Positions 34,847 through 44,226 of a stretch of 46,737 nt of DNA are shown here, piece by piece. Source of the stretch: SKVR01 sp964491395 (GTDB lineage Bacteria; Bacteroidota; Bacteroidia; Bacteroidales; UBA7960). The notes under the pieces are model-generated. The model saw nothing but the letters and a program-made list of their open reading frames with translations. It ran no database searches and had not been told where the DNA came from. Every line of letters begins with the position of its first letter. Position 1 is the first letter of the stretch. A program made the translations under genes and the position numbers. The stretch is from the NCBI GenBank assembly GCA_964491395.1, contig CAZBGI010000024.1:1-46737 (forward strand). Reading direction: 5' to 3'.

Positions 34847-36067
34847 ATGCCTTTTAACACTGAACAGTTACGCAGAGAATTTCCGGCATTACATCAGGAA
34901 GTAAACAAAAGACCCCTCATTTACTTCGATAATGCGGCAACCACGCAAAAGCCGAAAGCGGTAATTGAGCGGGTCATGCAGTATTACAGCCAGGAAAACA
35001 GCAACATACATCGCGGCGCCCACTTTTTAAGCCAACAGGCCACAGAAGCCTATGAAGAGGCCCGAAGTACAGTTCAGATGTTTATCAATGCAGCATTCAA
35101 ACATGAAATCATTTTTACCCGTGGCACTACTGAATCCATCAACCTGGTGGCCCACTCTTTCTTTAAAAAGTTTGTAAAAGAAGGAGATGAAATCCTCATT
35201 TCGGCCATGGAACACCACTCCAACATTGTACCCTGGCAGCTTGCCTGTGATGACTATGGCGCAGTGCTAAAGGTAATTCCCATGAACAAGGAAGGTGTTC
35301 TGGACATGGAGGCCTACAAAAAACTACTTGGCCCAAAAACCCGATTGGTGGCTGTTACGCATGTCAGCAACGCACTGGGAACCATCAACCCTGTAAAAGA
35401 AATAACCCGCCTGGCCCATGAAAATGACGCGGCAGTGCTCATAGATGGTGCCCAGGCTTTATCGCATATAAAGGTGAATGTGCAGGAGATGGATTGCGAC
35501 TTTTACTGTTTCTCAGGACACAAACTTTACGGACCCATGGGAGTGGGCGCTCTTTACGGTAAAGAAGACTGGCTCAACCAGATGCCTCCCTACCAGGGAG
35601 GTGGGGAAATGATCAAAGAGGTAACTTTTGAAAAAACTACCTTCAACGAACTCCCCTTCAAGTTTGAAGCCGGAACACCCAATGTAGGGGATGTATTAGG
35701 AATGGAGGCAGCTATCCGGTTTATTTCTTACCTCAGATTAGATGAAATTGCAGCTCACGAACAAGAACTGCTTGATTACGCTGTTGAGCAACTCAAAACG
35801 CTTGACAACATTCGTTTTATTGGCACAGCCCCTGAAAAAACCTCAGTGGTCTCTTTCGTCTTTGAAGACATTCACCCCTACGACACTGGCACTATCCTTG
35901 ACAAACTGGGTATTGCTGTAAGAACAGGACACCATTGTGCTCAACCGGTTATGGATTTTTTTGGTGTCCCTGGTACCGTACGGATATCCCTGGCTGTTTA
36001 CAATACAAAGGAAGAAATCGACCAGTTGATTAAGGCTCTTAAGCAAGTACGCGAAATGTTTTCCTGA
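34847..36067 (+). CDS. sufS: Cysteine desulfurase SufS
   Basis: A pyridoxal-phosphate enzyme that takes sulfur from cysteine for Fe-S assembly. The 406-residue protein has Lys226 in FSGHKLYGPMGVG forming the PLP Schiff base, and Cys364 in RTGHHCAQP, the persulfide-bearing residue, in a short loop as in class II enzymes. No sufE or sufU is seen nearby, so a partner may be encoded elsewhere. It starts 3 bases after sufD and converges on the M28 peptidase gene with only 30 bases between. Confidence 0.95.
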   Translation: MPFNTEQLRREFPALHQEVNKRPLIYFDNAATTQKPKAVIERVMQYYSQENSNIHRGAHFLSQQATEAYEEARSTVQMFINAAFKHEIIFTRGTTESINLVAHSFFKKFVKEGDEILISAMEHHSNIVPWQLACDDYGAVLKVIPMNKEGVLDMEAYKKLLGPKTRLVAVTHVSNALGTINPVKEITRLAHENDAAVLIDGAQALSHIKVNVQEMDCDFYCFSGHKLYGPMGVGALYGKEDWLNQMPPYQGGGEMIKEVTFEKTTFNELPFKFEAGTPNVGDVLGMEAAIRFISYLRLDEIAAHEQELLDYAVEQLKTLDNIRFIGTAPEKTSVVSFVFEDIHPYDTGTILDKLGIAVRTGHHCAQPVMDFFGVPGTVRISLAVYNTKEEIDQLIKALKQVREMFS

Positions 36068-36097
36068 GTCTGCCTGTTGGATTCTCTTTTGTTAAAA

Positions 36098-37573
36098 TCA
36101 AAACCTGTATCCCAGGGTAAAATACCCATTGCTGTCATAAATTTTTAGCCCGGTATCCTTGTAAATACCCGTAATTGCCCGCCGGTGCGTATATCCTATC
36201 GTAACCATAAATATCTCCACAGCTAAACCCAAACTATACCCCCACTCCTGGTCATTGTAAATGGCAAAGTCCAGTGAATTTCCGTTTTGATTGCCTGCAA
36301 AATTGTAGCGAAACCATGCACCGGCAAAAGAATAGAACCTAATGGGGATGGATAAGGTCCGTGGAGTTCCCAGCTGAAGATTCAAAGGCAGGGTTACTGA
36401 ATGACGCCGGAAATCGCCACTCTCCATTTTGCTTCCGTTAACATCATACAACAACTCCTGCTGAAGGGTAAAGATTTTGTTAAGAGGGATTTGCAGATAA
36501 AACCCTGCAGTCCCGGCAAAAGATGAATTGGCCCGGAAAAATTCATCATCGTAACGATGAAATCCGACACCTGTGTTTATCAATAATCCTGCGCTAACAC
36601 GACTCGTGTTGCCATTGTTTTTTCCCGTAGCATCTATCAGAGAGGAAGAGGGAGGAATTTCGGCCTCAACAGAGAGGGAAGACAACACATCCGTCATATA
36701 ATGATAAATCTTTTCCATCCCTTCATAATCCAGCAAATCGTATTGATCTTCAGGTTTATGATAGGGTGATTTAGAACCGGTGAAAACATGCACCGCAGGC
36801 ACTCCACTATCACCGAAAGGGGCTGTATCTGTCCTGCGTTCAATATCACCACTCATTTTGTGTAGTTTCAGATCATGTTTGGCAGCAAGGGCTGCTGCCA
36901 TCTCCTTACCGTTTTCCAGGGAACCCATTCCACTGAGGTGCAACCCATTGTTGGTTTCGTACATTCCCACCATATCAAAACTAAACATGAGCTTAATATC
37001 TGATAAAGGAACCGGACTGTTTTCCACAAAATGCTTTGAGCCAATCAATCCGCTTTCTTCAGCATCAAAAGCGACAAGGATAAGACTTCGTCCCAGAAGC
37101 TGAGGATTTTCAGCAAAATAGCGCGCCAGTTCAATGATGGCCGCAACGCCGGATGCATTATCATCAGCTCCCGGGTAAATGGTCTGATCCTCATTTTGTA
37201 ACTCATAGCCCAGGTGATCCCAGTGGGCTCCAATAAGAATAAATTCATCTTTTAAAACAGGGTCCGATCCTTCAATGTACCCGACAATATTCCAGGCATC
37301 TATCCATGCAATATTCTGCCGAAACCGAAAAGGCTGTAAAAATTGACCGCCCAACTCAGGAAAGGGTTGAATTTTCGCTTCTTCAAACATGGAAACAATA
37401 TACTCCCTTGCCAACTCAGCCCCTTTTGTTCCTAACCCCCTGCCTTGCAGGGAATCAGATGCCAGAATGCTAACATGCTTACGAAATTTTTCGGGAAGTT
37501 CACTCTCATTGCCAAAAACCATTGATCCACAGGAAAACCAAGCCAGAGTCATTAATAGTATCAAATTTCTCAT
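36098..37573 (-). CDS. M28-family metallopeptidase fused to an outer-membrane barrel domain
   Basis: A 491-residue exported protein. Residues 1-20 form a signal peptide (a Cys15 after WFS might allow lipidation). Residues 30-300 are an M28 zinc aminopeptidase with all five metal ligands: His117 (GAHWDHLG), Asp137 (GADDNASG), Glu172 and Glu173 (DAEESG), Asp200 (SFDMVG) and His272 (SPYHKPED). After a linker rich in Ser and Asn, residues 325-491 look like a PorT-type barrel (FAGTAGFYLQIPLNKIF, SIPIRFYSFAGAWFRYNF), ending YFTLGYRF. The fusion suggests a peptidase tethered at the outer membrane. Confidence 0.82.
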   Translation of the reverse strand: MRNLILLMTLAWFSCGSMVFGNESELPEKFRKHVSILASDSLQGRGLGTKGAELAREYIVSMFEEAKIQPFPELGGQFLQPFRFRQNIAWIDAWNIVGYIEGSDPVLKDEFILIGAHWDHLGYELQNEDQTIYPGADDNASGVAAIIELARYFAENPQLLGRSLILVAFDAEESGLIGSKHFVENSPVPLSDIKLMFSFDMVGMYETNNGLHLSGMGSLENGKEMAAALAAKHDLKLHKMSGDIERRTDTAPFGDSGVPAVHVFTGSKSPYHKPEDQYDLLDYEGMEKIYHYMTDVLSSLSVEAEIPPSSSLIDATGKNNGNTSRVSAGLLINTGVGFHRYDDEFFRANSSFAGTAGFYLQIPLNKIFTLQQELLYDVNGSKMESGDFRRHSVTLPLNLQLGTPRTLSIPIRFYSFAGAWFRYNFAGNQNGNSLDFAIYNDQEWGYSLGLAVEIFMVTIGYTHRRAITGIYKDTGLKIYDSNGYFTLGYRF

Positions 37574-37709
37574 ACTTATGAATTTAAATCGTTTTTATCA
37601 CCTGGATTACACCCATCGAAAATAACCAAAAACTTCATCAACCTGGCAAAAAAAGTTCGATAATGAAAAAGATAGCAAGGATTGAAAAGGTTGCTACCTC
37701 AAAATCTTC

Positions 37710-37717
37710 TACTTTTG
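37710..37717 (+). promoter_or_regulatory. Promoter -7 box of the PfkB kinase gene
   Basis: TACTTTTG is an exact -7 element, 24 bases before the ATG at 37742. TTG at 37691 (16 bases) and 37682 (25 bases) are off the usual spacing, so the -33 side is weak. Confidence 0.5.
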
Positions 37718-37741
37718 TACTTCAACAAACCAATTGTGAGC

Positions 37742-38659
37742 ATGAGAAAAGTTTATGCTATCGGGGAAAGCCTTATCGATATAATTTTCGGCCAGGGCGA
37801 TGTAAAAGCCGCCCGTCCGGGAGGCTCAATGCTCAACTCTTCTGTATCTATGGGACGCGCCGGTATGAATATAAACTTTCTCTCCGAATTTGGAACAGAC
37901 CAGATCGGAGATTTCCTGGCAGATTTCCTGGAGAAAAATCATGTGCAAACACAATACATTCATCGCTACAACACAGGAAAAACAGCAATTGCACTTGCCT
38001 TTCTCAACGACAAAGGAGATGCTGCGTATGACTTTTACAAATCCTATCCTGAAAATCGTTTACAACTCAACTTGCCTGAATTTACCTCCGGCGATATTTT
38101 GCTGTTTGGCTCCTATTTTGGCATTGATCCGGCCATCAGGGAGAGTGTGCTTTCCGTGGTGAAGGCAGCTGGAAATGCCGGAGGGATGATTGTATACGAC
38201 CCCAACTTCCGCAAACCCCACGCCCATCAACTGGAAGAACTTCGTCCCTTCATTCTGGAAAACATGGATTTAGCCCACGTTGTCAGGGCCAGTCATGAAG
38301 ATATGGAAATCATTTTTGGGGAAGCATCTGCCGAAAAGCTTGCGCAGATTCCCTGTCTTCAAAACAAAGTTCTTATTCTCACCCGCAGCACGCAGGGAGT
38401 ATTTCTGAAAAGCCCCGCACACTCAGACACCTATCCGGTACCAGGAATTGAAGTGATAAGCACCATTGGGGCCGGCGACAACTTCAATGCGGGATTGATT
38501 TACGGTCTTGTTAAAGAAAACGTTTTACCCGGAAACCTGGAGAATATCACCAGTGAACAATGGAGAAAAATCATCGGTTATGCCATCGCATTTGCTTCAG
38601 AGGTTTGCATGAGTTACGATAATTTTATCTCCGCTGAATTCGCCAGCCGGTATTATTAA
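37742..38659 (+). CDS. PfkB-family carbohydrate kinase (fructokinase-like)
   Basis: A 305-residue ribokinase-fold sugar kinase. It has GESLIDII at the N-terminus, the PfkB signature 1 region (RPGGSMLNSSVSMGRAG) and signature 2 STIGAGDNFNAGLIYG with the catalytic Asp in GAGDNF. ATP-dependent phosphorylation of a sugar, most likely fructose or a related ketose, is expected; ribose and nucleosides cannot be excluded. An in-frame upstream ATG at 37682 exists, but 37742 follows the promoter and gives a normal start (MRKVYAIGESLID). The next gene (AddA-like) starts 107 bases later. Confidence 0.88.
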   Translation: MRKVYAIGESLIDIIFGQGDVKAARPGGSMLNSSVSMGRAGMNINFLSEFGTDQIGDFLADFLEKNHVQTQYIHRYNTGKTAIALAFLNDKGDAAYDFYKSYPENRLQLNLPEFTSGDILLFGSYFGIDPAIRESVLSVVKAAGNAGGMIVYDPNFRKPHAHQLEELRPFILENMDLAHVVRASHEDMEIIFGEASAEKLAQIPCLQNKVLILTRSTQGVFLKSPAHSDTYPVPGIEVISTIGAGDNFNAGLIYGLVKENVLPGNLENITSEQWRKIIGYAIAFASEVCMSYDNFISAEFASRYY

Positions 38660-38766
38660 AGGCTACCGGAATATTATCTGCTATACCCGAAAAAAAGAAC
38701 AACAGCCAAAATCAATTCAACTTTTCAACGATTAGACGATTCAACAAATACACAAAACAAACTCTC

Positions 38767-41700
38767 ATGATTCAAAAACCCTTCCATGTATATAAATCAT
38801 CGGCCGGCAGTGGCAAAACCTATACCCTGGTAAAAGAGTACCTGAAAATTGTGCTGGAAGATCCCACCAAAATCCGCAATATTCTGGCCATTACTTTCAC
38901 CAATGCTGCTGCAGCCGAAATGAAGGAGCGAATCATTAAAGCCCTTGGTGAGTTATCATCCCTGGCGGGGATGAGCGAGGAGCAGCGCCCAAAATCTTCT
39001 GCCGCACTGCTGGACAACCTGCTTAAAGAAACCACCCTGGGGAGTGCGGAAATTATCCGAAACACGCGGCTTGCCCTTACCCTCATTTTACACAATTACG
39101 GCGATTTCAGCGTAAGCACCATTGACAGCTTTGCCCATCGCATCATCCGCAGCTTTGCCTTCGACCTTCGGCTACCGTTAAATTTCGATGTGGAGCTTGA
39201 TCAGGATCAACTACTGAACCAGGCCATCGATCTGCTGGTGAGCCGTGCCGGAAAAGAACCGGCTCTCACTCAATTGCTGGTGGAGTATATCGAACTGCGC
39301 ACCGATGAGGAGCGAAGCCACTACATCGAATATGACATGGCCCGCCTGGCCAAAACCCTCATGGATGAAAAAGGCAACGTTTATATTGACCGGCTTAAAG
39401 ATATTACCCTGGATGATTTTGGACGGATACACCGCAACCTGGCCCAAAGTATTCGCGATTTTGAAAGCTCGGTGCAGCAAATAGCCCTTCAGGCACGCAA
39501 ACTGATTGAAGACCACAATATCCCCGATGAAATGTTTTACCGTGGTAAACCCGGGATCGGGACCTGGTTCAGGGAGCTGGCCAATGGCAATATTGGAGAA
39601 AAAATCATTCCCAACTCCTATGTACAGAAAACTATTGAGGATGACAAGTGGACAGCAGGCAAGGCAGATGCAACCCTAGTGGCGGCTATTGAATCCATTA
39701 GCGATAAGCTGAAAGAGAAGTATTTACAGATTGACAAACTCAGCCAATCCCGACTGCAGCGTTACAAAATGCATCATCTGATAAAAAAGCATCTCTTCCC
39801 CATGGCAGTTTTATGTGAGCTGGAGAAGGTGCTGAACGACATCAAGTCTGAGTACTCCTTGCTGCACATTTCTGATTTCAACAAAAAGATATCGGAAATT
39901 GTATCGGTAGAATCAGCCCCTTTTATTTACGAGCGGATAGGTGAACGTTATCAACATTATATGATTGATGAATTTCAGGATACTTCGGGCTTGCAGTGGC
40001 AAAATCTTTTACCGCTCATCGACAACTCCCTTGCATCCAGTCATGTAAACCTGGTAGTGGGAGACGGAAAGCAAGCCATTTACCGGTGGCGCAACGGCGA
40101 TGTAGAACAGTTTGCGGCACTGCCCAAACTACTCCCTTCCATCACAGCCGAATCACGTGCCTTATGGCAGCAAAACCTGCAAAGAGCCTTCAATCCTTTC
40201 CCCCTGGATACCAACTGGCGGTCATTGCCTGAAATTATTGACTTTAACAACCGGTTTTTTGAGTTCACCCGCCAGTATCTCCCTGAAGAACTCAAGGGTA
40301 TTTATGAAGGTCATTCACAAAAAAAACGCCCCAATACCACCGGGGGTTATATCAGAATAGAATTTTCTTCCAATACACCCGATCATGGCCTTGATTATGC
40401 AGACAATACACGCAAGAGAGTGCTGGACATCATTCATGAACTGAAAGACAAAAACCACCCCCTGAACGATATTACCATTCTGTGCCGTTCCAACAGCGAG
40501 GCGAGTACCATTGCACGGTACCTGCTGGAAAACAATATCAGCGTCATCTCTTCGGAATCGCTGTTGCTGAGTCAGTCGCCCAAAGTCAGTTTTATCCTTT
40601 CGGTCATGCGACTCATCAACCATCCCGGCGATGAGGTGAGTCTGACGGAATTTCTTCAGTTTTTGACAAGCACCGGGAGAATCTCCATCGGGCTTCATGA
40701 ATCCTTACAGCAACTAAAACAGGATCTGTTAGTTGACCAAGGAAAACCCAACACCCTGAAGAAAGTGGAACACTTTCTTGTACTACAGGGCATTCATTTC
40801 TCATTTGATCTATGTTTGCACCTCGGGCTGTATGAACTGGGAGAAACCATTGTGCGGGGTTTTTTTGACGAACAACCGGTGGATCCCTTCATTGCATTTT
40901 TTATGGATGTGTTGTATGACTACAACAACCGGTTTGTTTCCACTCTTTCTGATTTTCTGGAATGGTGGCAGGAAAACTCGCACAAACATTCAGTAGTAGT
41001 CCCGGAAGGCATTGATGCAGTCCAGGTAATGACCATCCACAAATCCAAGGGGTTGCAGTTTCCAGTAGTGATTTACCCCTTTGCCGACAAGGATTTTTCC
41101 AGACCCGGGAAGGAGGGTGAATGGGTGGAACTGGGCGACATGGAAGAAACCCGTCCCTTGGATACTGCCTGGATAAGTATATCATCAGCCATGGAAGGCA
41201 CCCCCTGGGAAAGCATCTGGCTAAAGGAAAAAGGAAAAACCCTGCTGGACATGCTTAATGTCACCTACGTGGCCTTAACGAGAGCCGTTGACAAACTTTT
41301 TATACTTTCAAGATACCCGGATTCAGGTAAATTCTCTGAAAAGAACCTGGCGGGGATCCTTCATAAATTCCTGGTGCAGGAAAACTTGTGGAAGGAATCG
41401 ATCATGGAGTATTCGTGGGGGGAAAACCGACCCTGGAAGGAAAGCGAAGAAGAGATAAAGGAAAAGGAAGAAACTGAAAAAAAAGGGGAAAATGATTCGG
41501 TATTTGTAGCTTACATCAGTTCTCCCTGGGCAGGAAAAATATCCGTGCGTTCGCAGCAGTTGGAGCTGCAGGAAGACCGAACCACCGCATCAGAAAGGGG
41601 CTCCCGCATCCATGATATCATGGAGCACATTCATACGGAAGAGGATGTAGAAGTTGTGCTGGAAAAACTATACCTTGCCGGACACGCAGACAGGGAAGAG

Positions 41701-42009
41701 AGCAGCCGACTCAAGGAAAAGATTCAGGCTATCGTATGCCATCCCTTAATTAAACCCTGGTTTGCTAAAGGAATCCATGCCAAAAACGAATGTGGAATGT
41801 ATGACGCCAAAGGAAGGTTTTTCAGGGCTGACAGGGTAATACTCAATAAAAACAACACGGCGGTGGTGATAGATTATAAAACCGGCTCCCCCCATCCCTC
41901 TCACAAGGTACAAATTAAAAACTATGCCTCCATCATTGAAAAAATGGGATATACCGATGTAAAAAAATACCTGGTATATCTCGACCACAACAATGTGGAA
42001 TTAGTCTAA
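38767..42009 (+). CDS. AddA/RecB-like UvrD-type helicase-nuclease
   Basis: A 1080-residue superfamily 1 helicase with a C-terminal nuclease, expected to process double-strand breaks for recombination repair. Walker A lies at residues 10-18 (KSSAGSGKT). Motif Ia (TFTNAAAAEMKERI), motif II (MIDEFQDTS), motif III (VVGDGKQAIYRWRNGDV) and motifs V and VI (VMTIHKSKGLQFPVV, NVTYVALTRAVDKL) follow. The PD-(D/E)XK nuclease (RADRV, then VVIDYKTG with Asp1036 and Lys1038) ends the protein. The layout fits AddA. No addB partner is next to it: the preceding gene is the sugar kinase and the following one starts the formate dehydrogenase operon. Confidence 0.88.
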   Translation: MIQKPFHVYKSSAGSGKTYTLVKEYLKIVLEDPTKIRNILAITFTNAAAAEMKERIIKALGELSSLAGMSEEQRPKSSAALLDNLLKETTLGSAEIIRNTRLALTLILHNYGDFSVSTIDSFAHRIIRSFAFDLRLPLNFDVELDQDQLLNQAIDLLVSRAGKEPALTQLLVEYIELRTDEERSHYIEYDMARLAKTLMDEKGNVYIDRLKDITLDDFGRIHRNLAQSIRDFESSVQQIALQARKLIEDHNIPDEMFYRGKPGIGTWFRELANGNIGEKIIPNSYVQKTIEDDKWTAGKADATLVAAIESISDKLKEKYLQIDKLSQSRLQRYKMHHLIKKHLFPMAVLCELEKVLNDIKSEYSLLHISDFNKKISEIVSVESAPFIYERIGERYQHYMIDEFQDTSGLQWQNLLPLIDNSLASSHVNLVVGDGKQAIYRWRNGDVEQFAALPKLLPSITAESRALWQQNLQRAFNPFPLDTNWRSLPEIIDFNNRFFEFTRQYLPEELKGIYEGHSQKKRPNTTGGYIRIEFSSNTPDHGLDYADNTRKRVLDIIHELKDKNHPLNDITILCRSNSEASTIARYLLENNISVISSESLLLSQSPKVSFILSVMRLINHPGDEVSLTEFLQFLTSTGRISIGLHESLQQLKQDLLVDQGKPNTLKKVEHFLVLQGIHFSFDLCLHLGLYELGETIVRGFFDEQPVDPFIAFFMDVLYDYNNRFVSTLSDFLEWWQENSHKHSVVVPEGIDAVQVMTIHKSKGLQFPVVIYPFADKDFSRPGKEGEWVELGDMEETRPLDTAWISISSAMEGTPWESIWLKEKGKTLLDMLNVTYVALTRAVDKLFILSRYPDSGKFSEKNLAGILHKFLVQENLWKESIMEYSWGENRPWKESEEEIKEKEETEKKGENDSVFVAYISSPWAGKISVRSQQLELQEDRTTASERGSRIHDIMEHIHTEEDVEVVLEKLYLAGHADREESSRLKEKIQAIVCHPLIKPWFAKGIHAKNECGMYDAKGRFFRADRVILNKNNTAVVIDYKTGSPHPSHKVQIKNYASIIEKMGYTDVKKYLVYLDHNNVELV

Positions 42010-42042
42010 ATAAGAAATGAACAAATATTCCCATGTTTCCTC

Positions 42043-42074
42043 TTGGTGGAAAGGTGGCATTAAAAAAATATTTG
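42043..42074 (+). promoter_or_regulatory. Possible promoter of the formate dehydrogenase operon
   Basis: TTG at 42043-42045 and AATATTTG at 42067-42074 (one base off TAnnTTTG) are 21 bases apart. Initiation near 42081 would give a leader of about 200 bases containing the three-way structure described next. Confidence 0.45.
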
Positions 42075-42123
42075 TACTTTAACCGTCCGAAACAGCTCTG
42101 CATCGACGCGAAAGACCATAGTT

Positions 42124-42240
42124 CTTTTACCGGAAGTAATTACACAAGGCGGGAATCAGTCCCTGTTAATCAGCCTATCTTCCGCATTGTGTAAAAGGTT
42201 GGTACTGTTCAGGCCATTAAGTACCTTAATCCCGTAAAAG
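42124..42240 (+). promoter_or_regulatory. Structured 5' leader RNA before the formate dehydrogenase genes
   Basis: Three helices can form: P1 CTTTTAC (42124-42130)/GTAAAAG (42234-42240); P2 TTACACAA/TTGTGTAA (42140-42147/42187-42194), extended inward by GCGGGA/TTCCGC after one mismatch; P3 GGTACT/AGTACC (42201-42206/42220-42225). Together they make a three-way junction. A second GTAAAAG at 42191 competes for the same P1 strand, so two folds are possible, as in a riboswitch. It does not match the Moco, THF, TPP or cobalamin motifs that I know. Confidence 0.5.
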
Positions 42241-42280
42241 TGTTGTTCTTTCATCTGGTGCAGACATAAAAACCAACACC

Positions 42281-42730
42281 ATGACCCCGGAAGAAATCAT
42301 CAGCAAGCATCCACGTACCCAGGACAATCTGCTCAATATTCTACACGATCTGCAAAACAATCATCCTGAGCAGTACCTGACCAGCGAAGCCATGGATAAA
42401 GTGGCGCAGTATCTGAATATGACCAAAAGTTCGGTATATGGCGTGGTGGACTATTACAGCATGCTCAGCACACAACCCAGAGGCAGGCACATTATCAGAC
42501 TATGCATATCACCTGTATGCCACATCAAAAAAGCCAATGGTATGCTCGCACACCTTGAACAAATACTGGGCATCAAACCCGGAGAAACCACTCCCGACAA
42601 GCTTTTTACTATTGAGGTAGCCGAATGCCTGGGACAATGCCAGGAAGCACCCTCCATGATGATCAATGAAAAGGTTTACAACAACCTTACCGGAGAACGT
42701 ATCAAAGAAATCATCGCTCAATACAAATAA
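42281..42730 (+). CDS. NAD-linked formate dehydrogenase gamma subunit, NuoE-like [2Fe-2S] protein
   Basis: A 149-residue thioredoxin-like [2Fe-2S] protein. The four ligands are Cys75 and Cys80 (CISPVC) and Cys116 and Cys120 (ECLGQC), the NuoE pattern. It passes electrons between the flavin subunit and the rest of the complex. It precedes a NuoF-like gene and a formate dehydrogenase alpha gene, an order like the gamma-beta-alpha arrangement of soluble NAD-dependent formate dehydrogenases, not that of complex I. It follows the structured leader and is the first gene of the operon. Confidence 0.85.
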   Translation: MTPEEIISKHPRTQDNLLNILHDLQNNHPEQYLTSEAMDKVAQYLNMTKSSVYGVVDYYSMLSTQPRGRHIIRLCISPVCHIKKANGMLAHLEQILGIKPGETTPDKLFTIEVAECLGQCQEAPSMMINEKVYNNLTGERIKEIIAQYK

Positions 42731-42776
42731 ATTCTATGCGCATCCTTTGTGCCTGTTGCGAATAAAACCCAGAATC

Positions 42777-44024
42777 ATGATAAAAGAAACCAGAGTCACA
42801 CTCAAAAATATTGGAAAAATCAATCCCGAAAGCATTGATGACTACATCGCTACCGGGGGATATGAGGGGCTGAAGAAAGCCCTGACCATGAAACCCTTTT
42901 CCATCATTGATGAGATGCTGGAAGCCGGTCTGCGTGGACGGGGAGGGGCAGGTTTTTCCACCGGGATGAAGCAGAAGTTTACCAGTAAATCCTGCCAGGA
43001 ATGTCCGCAACGTTACGTGGTGGTCAATGCTGATGAAGGCGAACCGGGTACTTTCAAAGATCGGGTCATCATGGAACAGGATCCACATCTTTACCTGGAA
43101 GGAACCATCATTGCAGCATACTCCATCAGGGCTACCAAAGCCTTTATTTACCTGAGAGGCGAATATACCGATTCCATTTCCCGAACCCGCAAAGCCATTG
43201 CCGATGCCTATGAAAAGGGTTTTCTGGGAAAAAATATTCTGGACTCTGGTTTTGATTGCGAGGTGGTGATTCGTCTGGGTGCCGGTTCATACCTTTGTGG
43301 GGAAGAACTTACCATGCTCGAATCGCTGGAAGGGAAACGAGGCAATCCGCGTATCAAACCACCCTTCCCTGCCGAGAAAGGAGTTTTTGGAGCCCCTACC
43401 CTGGTTAACAATGTGGAGACCTTGGCCAACGTCCCATTGATTATCAAAAACGGCAAAGAATGGTACCGCAAGTTCGGAACAGAACGTTCACCCGGCACCA
43501 AGATATTTACTGTCAGCGGACAGGTGAACAAACCCGGGTACTATGAAGTAGAAATGGGCATCACCCTGCGGCAGTTGTTAGATGATTTATGCGGCGGAAT
43601 GCTGGATGGCAAACCCTTCAAGGCAGCTCTGCTGGGTGGTGCCGCCGGTACTTTCGTGGATGCATCCATGCTCGACGAAAAGATGACCTACGACAATCTT
43701 AAGGAAAAAGGGGCAACCCTGGGCTCAGGAGCGGTAATTGTGATGGCTGAAGAAGATTCCATCTACGAAGTGTTGCACTCTTGCCTGCGGTTTTTCAAGC
43801 ACGAGTCATGCGGCAAGTGTGTCCCCTGCCGGGTGGGCACCACGCTGATGGTGAAGGATCTGGAAAAATTGAAAAACGGCGTCAGCGACAAGAAAGCCCT
43901 TGTAGAGAAACTGGTGAAAGACAGTAAAATGATTGCTTCCACCTCCCTCTGCCCATTGGGCCAGTCACCCATCCTGCCCATGGAATCGGCGGCGCGGTAT
44001 TTCACGCTTGAGCTGGTTTCCTGA
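42777..44024 (+). CDS. NAD-linked formate dehydrogenase beta subunit, NuoF-like flavoprotein
   Basis: A 415-residue protein that binds FMN and NAD and a [4Fe-4S] cluster. GLRGRGGAGFSTGMK, VVVNADEGEPGTFKDR and GAGSYLCGEELTMLESLEGK are the FMN/NAD-binding segments, and Cys345, Cys348, Cys351 (ESCGKCVPCRVGT) with Cys392 (SLCPLG) bind the cluster. It exchanges electrons with NAD(H). The ATG at 42777 follows the stop of the gamma subunit by 46 bases; a longer frame upstream overlaps that gene and is unlikely. An insert with repeats and a GxxExxY gene then separates it from the alpha subunit. Confidence 0.88.
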   Translation: MIKETRVTLKNIGKINPESIDDYIATGGYEGLKKALTMKPFSIIDEMLEAGLRGRGGAGFSTGMKQKFTSKSCQECPQRYVVVNADEGEPGTFKDRVIMEQDPHLYLEGTIIAAYSIRATKAFIYLRGEYTDSISRTRKAIADAYEKGFLGKNILDSGFDCEVVIRLGAGSYLCGEELTMLESLEGKRGNPRIKPPFPAEKGVFGAPTLVNNVETLANVPLIIKNGKEWYRKFGTERSPGTKIFTVSGQVNKPGYYEVEMGITLRQLLDDLCGGMLDGKPFKAALLGGAAGTFVDASMLDEKMTYDNLKEKGATLGSGAVIVMAEEDSIYEVLHSCLRFFKHESCGKCVPCRVGTTLMVKDLEKLKNGVSDKKALVEKLVKDSKMIASTSLCPLGQSPILPMESAARYFTLELVS

Positions 44025-44045
44025 ACCGCAAGGAACCCAAGGGTA

Positions 44046-44074
44046 GCGCTAAGGGCGCTAAGGTGGCGTAAGGG
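44046..44074. repeat. GC-rich tandem 9-mer repeat (GCGCTAAGG type)
   Basis: GCGCTAAGG, GCGCTAAGG and TGGCGTAAGG follow one another directly after the beta subunit. They mark the left edge of the 777-base insert in the operon. Confidence 0.6.
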
Positions 44075-44108
44075 ATTTTTGTTCTTTGAGTTGATTTTTT
44101 AATGGCTC

Positions 44109-44131
44109 GCAGAGGCGCAGAGACGCAGTTT
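44109..44131. repeat. Octamer-type repeat, left copy (inverted)
   Basis: GCAGAGGCGCAGAGACGCAG followed by TTT. Its part CGCAGAGACGCAGTTT (44116-44131) is an exact 16-bp reverse complement of 44227-44242, so it forms a long inverted repeat with that copy. Confidence 0.7.
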
Positions 44132-44226
44132 TTAAAAATCATTGCATGATTTTTTTGAAAGAAGAAAAAGCTAATTGAAAAAGATAATACTGGAATGAAC
44201 CCGTTTGTTTTTCAACAAAAACAACA

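Noticed and set aside
42010..42280. Molybdenum-cofactor riboswitch as the identity of the formate dehydrogenase leader
   Set aside because: The known Moco motif's conserved stems and GAAA-type segments are not seen; the leader is described only as a new structured RNA.
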